In this document: positions 60,103 to 64,000 of the stretch, one piece after another
Numbering within the stretch: position 1 is the stretch's first letter
Layout of the letters: each line of letters begins with the position of its first letter
NCBI RefSeq assembly: GCF_000278235.1
Contig: NZ_JH725037.1
Span: 240,487-304,486 of the forward strand
DNA from: Bartonella vinsonii subsp. arupensis OK-94-513
GTDB lineage: Bacteria > Pseudomonadota > Alphaproteobacteria > Rhizobiales > Rhizobiaceae
Reading direction: 5' to 3'
DNA length: 64,000 nt
Notes under the pieces: generated by a model
Told to the model about the DNA's origin: nothing
The model's input: the letters and a program-made list of their open reading frames with translations, nothing else
The model's database searches: none
Translations under genes and position numbers: made by a program

Positions 60103-61080
60103 ATGACCGAACGAGCCTCAGATGACACCTCTCTCACCAATATCTATTTGAGTGAAGATGATACTGTTATTCCCTTTCAAGTTGAAGAACTTGATATCCG
60201 TGGACGTGTTGTACAACTTGGAGAAACTTTAAATTCTATTCTCACAAGACATCAATATCCTGAACCAGTTTCTTACCTTTTAGCAGAAGCATTAATTTTG
60301 ACCGTTCTGCTTGGAACTTCCCTGAAAATTAAGGAAAAATTTATTTTACAAACCCATTCTAATGGGCCGGTTAATATGTTGGTGTGCGATTTTTCTCCTC
60401 CTTCTGGCCTCCGTGGTTATGCTCGTTTTGATAAAGAAAAGTTAAATCAAGCAATAGCCAATGATCAAATATCTTCAGACACACTTCTTGGAAAAGGCAC
60501 TTTAGCCTTTACCATTTACCAAGGTCCCCACACGCAACCCTATCAGGGGATAGTGCAATTAGATGGATCAAATTTACAAGAAGCTTCCTATACCTATTTT
60601 GATCAATCAGAACAAATTCCCACCGATATCCGTTTGGCAGTTGCTATATTGATCAACCGAGACAAACAGGGAAAACCACAAAAAAGCTGGCGAGCAGGAG
60701 GCATTTTGACTCAATTTTTACCCAAAGCATCCTCTCATCATAAAATAGATGAATCTGATAAAAAACCAGAAGAAACGAAAACCCATGCACAACTTGAAAA
60801 CCAATGGCAAGAAGCCAAGGCATTGATGGCAACCATTGAAAGTACAGAATTGACAGATCCTCAAGTCGGCAGTAAGCAACTCTTGTTCCGCCTTTTTCAT
60901 GAACAAGGTGTTAGAGTTTTTCATCCCTTTTCTCTTGTGGACCAATGTTCTTGTTCGCGCGAAAAAATTAAAGCAATTCTAGACGGCTTTCCTCCTGATG
61001 AACGGAACGAAATGGTTAAAAACGAATATATTTCAGTTACATGTGAATTTTGTTCAACAACTTACCGTTTTAAAATATAA
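60103..61080 (+). CDS. hslO: Redox-regulated chaperone Hsp33
   Basis: A cytosolic holdase activated by oxidation and unfolding. 325 residues. The N-terminal domain contains TVLLGTSLKIKEKFILQT and GPVNMLVCDFSPP. The C-terminal zinc-binding redox switch has the cysteine pairs CSCS (C-x-C) and CEFC (C-x-x-C). Alphaproteobacterial Hsp33 proteins are of this longer form. It lies downstream of argD-argF, a common rhizobial gene order. AAAAGGC precedes the ATG. Confidence 0.95.
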   Translation: MTERASDDTSLTNIYLSEDDTVIPFQVEELDIRGRVVQLGETLNSILTRHQYPEPVSYLLAEALILTVLLGTSLKIKEKFILQTHSNGPVNMLVCDFSPPSGLRGYARFDKEKLNQAIANDQISSDTLLGKGTLAFTIYQGPHTQPYQGIVQLDGSNLQEASYTYFDQSEQIPTDIRLAVAILINRDKQGKPQKSWRAGGILTQFLPKASSHHKIDESDKKPEETKTHAQLENQWQEAKALMATIESTELTDPQVGSKQLLFRLFHEQGVRVFHPFSLVDQCSCSREKIKAILDGFPPDERNEMVKNEYISVTCEFCSTTYRFKI

Positions 61081-61269
61081 ATTCAATCCTATAAATCAGC
61101 AATAAGAGCTTACTAAGAGAAACAAACTAGCTTCAGACTAGAGTTAATAGGAGACTGTATCCCCTAAAGCAAGAAAGATACTAAAAAAATAAAAATAATT
61201 CACTTGAGGTCCTAGCTTATAACTTCTATAGGCTAAAGAGTAAGCAACCTTAAATAAGGAGGGCTTCAA

Positions 61270-62445
61270 ATGAAAAAACTAGCCAACGCACTATTTCTCA
61301 CTTCAGTGGCTCTATCTACAATAGCTTCAGCCTCCACATTAAAACTGAAAACTTTTAATCCTGGTGCTGAAGCCATTTTTCCTGTTACATCCACGCTAAT
61401 TTATGGCGATCACGAAGCTATACTCATTGATGCACAATTTCAAAAAAAGTACGCTCAACACCTTGTTGATATGATTAAAAAATCGAAAAAAAATCTAAAA
61501 TATATTTTTATCTCACATAGTGACCCTGATTATTATTTTGGACTACATGAAATTAAAAAAGCGTTCCCTCAAGCACAAATAATATCAACTGCACAAACAG
61601 CGTATCTAATCTCTGCTACCAAAGATGCGAAGAGAAACGTGTGGAAAGAAACAATGGGAACTGATGCTCCAGAAGAATTATATATTCCTGATGCTGTAAC
61701 CTCTCATCAATTGATTATTGATGGTCAAGATATCGATATTCGACAGGATGGAAATGATACAGCACATAGTTATCTATGGATCCCTTCCCTGAAAACCGTA
61801 CTTGGCGGCGTCTCAATATCGACCGGCGGGCATATTTGGATGGCTGATACATCAAACATTCAGGGTCTTGATTTGTGGATCAAGCGTATTGAGGATATGC
61901 AATCACTGAAACCAGAAATGGTCATTCCTGGACACTATATTAAAGATGATACATCTCCGACATCGCTTGATTTTGTAAAAAAATATCTTACTGACTACAA
62001 AAATGCTGCCATTTCACATAAGGACTCTTCCAGCATTATTTCTGATATGGAGAAAAAATATCCCGATCTTCCTAGTCAACAATCTCTTGACTTTGGAGCA
62101 AAAGTTTTTACCGGTGAAATTCCTTGGCATATAAACAATCCTTATCCTCCTATTGGCAAAGTAGCAGAAGTGGACTTTGGTGGAACTATTTTTGAACTTA
62201 ACTTCCATGATAATCGGACCATGTCATTTAAAGGGACATCTGGCGTTTTTCAAGGCGTCGAAGACACAGTGGAATATACCGCGCTTGAAGTCAGCAAAAA
62301 TATATTCATGGTTTACTGGCATGAACCTAAATTAAGTTCTAATGTCGTTCATGTTCAAGACTGGAATACAGCAACAGTCTATAGCAATATTGCAGAAAAA
62401 GATGGTTCCTTCACCCATATGAAGGGAACAATCAAAATCCAATAA
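61270..62445 (+). CDS. Exported metallo-beta-lactamase-fold protein fused to a MoaF-like domain, 391 aa
   Basis: A signal peptide (about 1-22, ALFLTSVALSTIASAS) indicates export. Residues about 30-235 form an MBL-type hydrolase domain, but the metal motif H-x-H-x-D-H reads HSDPDY (H83, D85, D87, Y88). The later histidines are present in DTAHSYLW (H166) and VIPGHY (H222). After a helical linker, residues about 285-391 (KVAEVDFGGTIFELNF, the stretch near FMVYWHEPKL, HVQDWNTATVYSNI, MKGTIKI) resemble the MoaF-type calycin-like domain. AGGAGG precedes the start, and a hairpin terminator closes the gene, so it is monocistronic. The substrate is unknown. Domain calls are from motif recognition; the MoaF assignment is the less certain of the two. 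Confidence 0.8.
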   Translation: MKKLANALFLTSVALSTIASASTLKLKTFNPGAEAIFPVTSTLIYGDHEAILIDAQFQKKYAQHLVDMIKKSKKNLKYIFISHSDPDYYFGLHEIKKAFPQAQIISTAQTAYLISATKDAKRNVWKETMGTDAPEELYIPDAVTSHQLIIDGQDIDIRQDGNDTAHSYLWIPSLKTVLGGVSISTGGHIWMADTSNIQGLDLWIKRIEDMQSLKPEMVIPGHYIKDDTSPTSLDFVKKYLTDYKNAAISHKDSSSIISDMEKKYPDLPSQQSLDFGAKVFTGEIPWHINNPYPPIGKVAEVDFGGTIFELNFHDNRTMSFKGTSGVFQGVEDTVEYTALEVSKNIFMVYWHEPKLSSNVVHVQDWNTATVYSNIAEKDGSFTHMKGTIKIQ

Positions 62446-62453
62446 CACACCTC

Positions 62454-62490
62454 CAATAGAAAGCAGATATCTGCTGTCTATTGTTTTTTT
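62454..62490 (+). terminator. Rho-independent terminator after the MBL-fold gene
   Basis: CAATAGAAAGCAGAT against ATCTGCTGTCTATTG (one mismatch), followed by TTTTTTT, starting 9 nt after the stop. Confidence 0.88.
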
Positions 62491-62666
62491 GTATTGCAAC
62501 TTGTTCAATACTCTCGCTTAAAGAAGGCCTAATTCATATCCCCCCATCTGTTGTTATATTTTCTGTGTTAATTGTCTATGGATGACTATATTGTAAAGAG
62601 GATACCCTTACCTGCCAAATACCACACCTGATGAACTAATCTTAAAACAGAACAGACTCAATAATA

Positions 62667-63272
62667 TCATTCCTCTTTCCCCATCACAAAGCGGCGCAAC
62701 CAAACATAAAGCGCTCCTCCACCACCGTGATGGCGGGCTGCATGCTCAAATGCATGAACATAATATCGAAAAGCTGGTGTTGATAACCAATGAGGGACAA
62801 ACCTATACAAAGCGCCATCACTGCCAAGTGATCGGCCTTTTCCTGTAATTACAAGTACATAACGCAATCCATTCTGTTGAGATGATTGTAGAAATTTTTT
62901 TAAGAAAAAATAAGCTTCTTCCTGCATACAACCGTGAAGATCAAGACGCGCTTCAAGTGGGTAATGACCTTTGGCAATTTTATGGTGTACAACACGATCG
63001 AAAAAATGAATTTTATGTGCTTGTTTAACTGTCGCCTTTTCTCTTTTTACTATTGTTGGTCTCTGTTGATTTCCATGAGAAAATGAAACGAGTGGTGTTC
63101 CCTGCTGTTTTTTATTACCTATATTTTCAGTCTCTTTTGTAAGAAAAGAATGAGGCTTATTATTATGAAGTGGTATTGTGGTACGACACACCATCTCCCA
63201 TAAAAAACGATCCTGTGAAGCCAATAAATCCCTTTTTTGTCTCCATTCATCCGTGGACATTTCAATCTTCAA
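62667..63272 (-). CDS. Smr (small MutS-related) domain protein, 201 aa
   Basis: A probable nucleic-acid-binding or nicking protein. The C-terminal Smr domain (about 108-195) starts with LDLHGCMQEEAYFFLKKFL (the family D-L-H-G motif), has YVLVITGKGRSLGSDGALYR (the G-K-G/T-G-x-S-like loop) and ends HHGGGGALYVWLRR. The first 100 residues are variable and basic, with a conserved alphaproteobacterial start region (ASQDRFLWEMVCRTTIPL). It lies 45 nt downstream of the Tim44-like gene on the same strand and probably shares its transcript. Confidence 0.9.
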   Translation of the reverse strand: MKIEMSTDEWRQKRDLLASQDRFLWEMVCRTTIPLHNNKPHSFLTKETENIGNKKQQGTPLVSFSHGNQQRPTIVKREKATVKQAHKIHFFDRVVHHKIAKGHYPLEARLDLHGCMQEEAYFFLKKFLQSSQQNGLRYVLVITGKGRSLGSDGALYRFVPHWLSTPAFRYYVHAFEHAARHHGGGGALYVWLRRFVMGKEE

Positions 63273-63317
63273 TCTCTTATAAATCTGATTTATACGATCT
63301 TATCGAAAAAGGAGATC

Positions 63318-64000
63318 TTAATTTTCATCTTCTGTTGCAAAAAGTTTCCAATTTGGATCAGACGAGAGACTATTGCGCATAAAGGTCCAAACATCCCTAA
63401 TTTCTACAATAGCATCAGGATCACCGTCTATACGCTCTCCCTTCTCATTATAGGTCACAGAAATCATTTCACTCACAATCCGCACAGTCAAAAATTGTTC
63501 CTTTTCTTGCATTTTTGCTGCAACGAACTCAATCTTATTAATTCCGACAAAAGTAAACTGGACTCTTTCATTCTTTTTTTCGCGTTGCTCAATAGCAGCA
63601 CAAAATCCCTCAAAAACATCCTGAGAAAGCAATTTTTTAAGTTGATCGCGATCACCTTTAGCAAAAGCTGTTACAATCATTTCATAAGCAACTTGAGCTC
63701 CCTTTATAAAAAATTGAGGAGAAAAATAAGGATCACTCTGATAGAGTGCCCGCAAACCTTTATTCAGTACACTTCCTTTTGGTGAAATCGCATCAATTTC
63801 ATCAAAATCGCTCTTTTGGGAATTGCTCTGATGAGGGAACGAAACAGTATTGTCAGCCGTTTCTTCTTCAATCTGTTTTTTAGAATGTCGAGAATAAGGA
63901 TCAAAGGGAGGCTTTTCAAAACCAATCCGTTTTCCTAATACATTACGGAGTTGCACAAAAACGACAACCATAATAACAAGAGCTACGACAAGTATAATGT
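63318..64000 (-). CDS. Tim44/TimA-like domain protein (N-terminus beyond right edge)
   Basis: Membrane-tethered protein of the Tim44-like family. An N-terminal helix (ILVVALVIMVVVFVQL) is followed by the RNVLGKRIGFEKPP motif and a Pro/charged linker. The C-terminal Tim44-like cone fold starts at about FIKGAQVAYEMIVTAFAKGD and has LKKLLSQDVFEGFCAAIEQR and IVEIRDVWTFMRNSLSSDPNW. The frame stays open past the ATG at 63971 to the window end, and homologues have about 10-15 more residues before the helix, so the true start lies outside. Bacterial Tim44-like proteins are of uncertain role; in Caulobacter one (TimA) is linked to the inner membrane. Expected neighbours are Smr and MltA-type genes, consistent with the Smr gene here. 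Confidence 0.88.
   Translation of the reverse strand, partial: IILVVALVIMVVVFVQLRNVLGKRIGFEKPPFDPYSRHSKKQIEEETADNTVSFPHQSNSQKSDFDEIDAISPKGSVLNKGLRALYQSDPYFSPQFFIKGAQVAYEMIVTAFAKGDRDQLKKLLSQDVFEGFCAAIEQREKKNERVQFTFVGINKIEFVAAKMQEKEQFLTVRIVSEMISVTYNEKGERIDGDPDAIVEIRDVWTFMRNSLSSDPNWKLFATEDEN

Overview
The window is chromosomal DNA of a Bartonella species (Alphaproteobacteria, Hyphomicrobiales). The evidence is low GC content, long gene-poor tracts, rhizobial marker pairs (Irr next to fabA-fabB-fabI, GcrA, rpsT-dnaA) and above all a tandem cluster of giant trimeric autotransporter adhesins of the Vomp/BadA type. I cannot name the species from sequence alone.

Layout. 1-15228: three adhesin genes, all on the minus strand. 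The first runs off the left edge. The other two are complete (about 1760 and 1723 residues), closely related to each other, and each ends at its own strong hairpin terminator. 15229-18840: a small decayed phage-like island. It holds a CI-type XRE repressor with a perfect 14-bp inverted-repeat operator, a degenerate gene, a small unknown gene, an orphan SAM methyltransferase, and a C-terminal scrap of a tyrosine integrase pointing at the 3' end of tRNA-Ser(GGA). 19280-30945: a three-domain PTS phosphotransferase (EIIA-HPr-EI), rplU-rpmA, tRNA-Ser(CGA), pgi, an RND efflux pair and tRNA-Arg(ACG). 31515-40225: fhs, rpsU, an SH3-domain exported protein, irr, fabA-fabB-fabI and gpsA. 40600-45160: the cytochrome bo3-type quinol oxidase operon cyoABCD, in which CyoD carries an unusual proline-rich repeat tail. 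45288-50818: aroQ, recF, dnaN, dnaA and rpsT on one strand, with a GANTC-rich, DnaA-box-containing gap between rpsT and dnaA. 51048-57850: acnA, the cytochrome c maturation set ccmA-B-C-D-G, and gcrA. 58283-64000: argD, a wrecked argF, hslO, a secreted metallo-beta-lactamase-fold protein fused to a MoaF-like domain, an Smr-domain protein and a Tim44-like protein cut by the right edge.

How the parts relate. Most of the window is housekeeping: replication initiation, respiration (quinol oxidase plus haem export and thioredoxin steps for c-type cytochromes), fatty acid synthesis beside the haem-responsive regulator Irr, and one-carbon and sugar metabolism. The accessory content is concentrated in the adhesin locus and the adjoining phage remnant. 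Reductive evolution shows in the argF pseudogene, the integrase fragment and several gene-free stretches over 1 kb. I found no CRISPR array, rRNA operon or intact insertion sequence. I saw no clearly new multi-gene system. The oddest items are the CyoD repeat tail, the MBL-MoaF fusion, the two-cysteine signature of the adhesin heads, and the methylation-site cluster upstream of dnaA.
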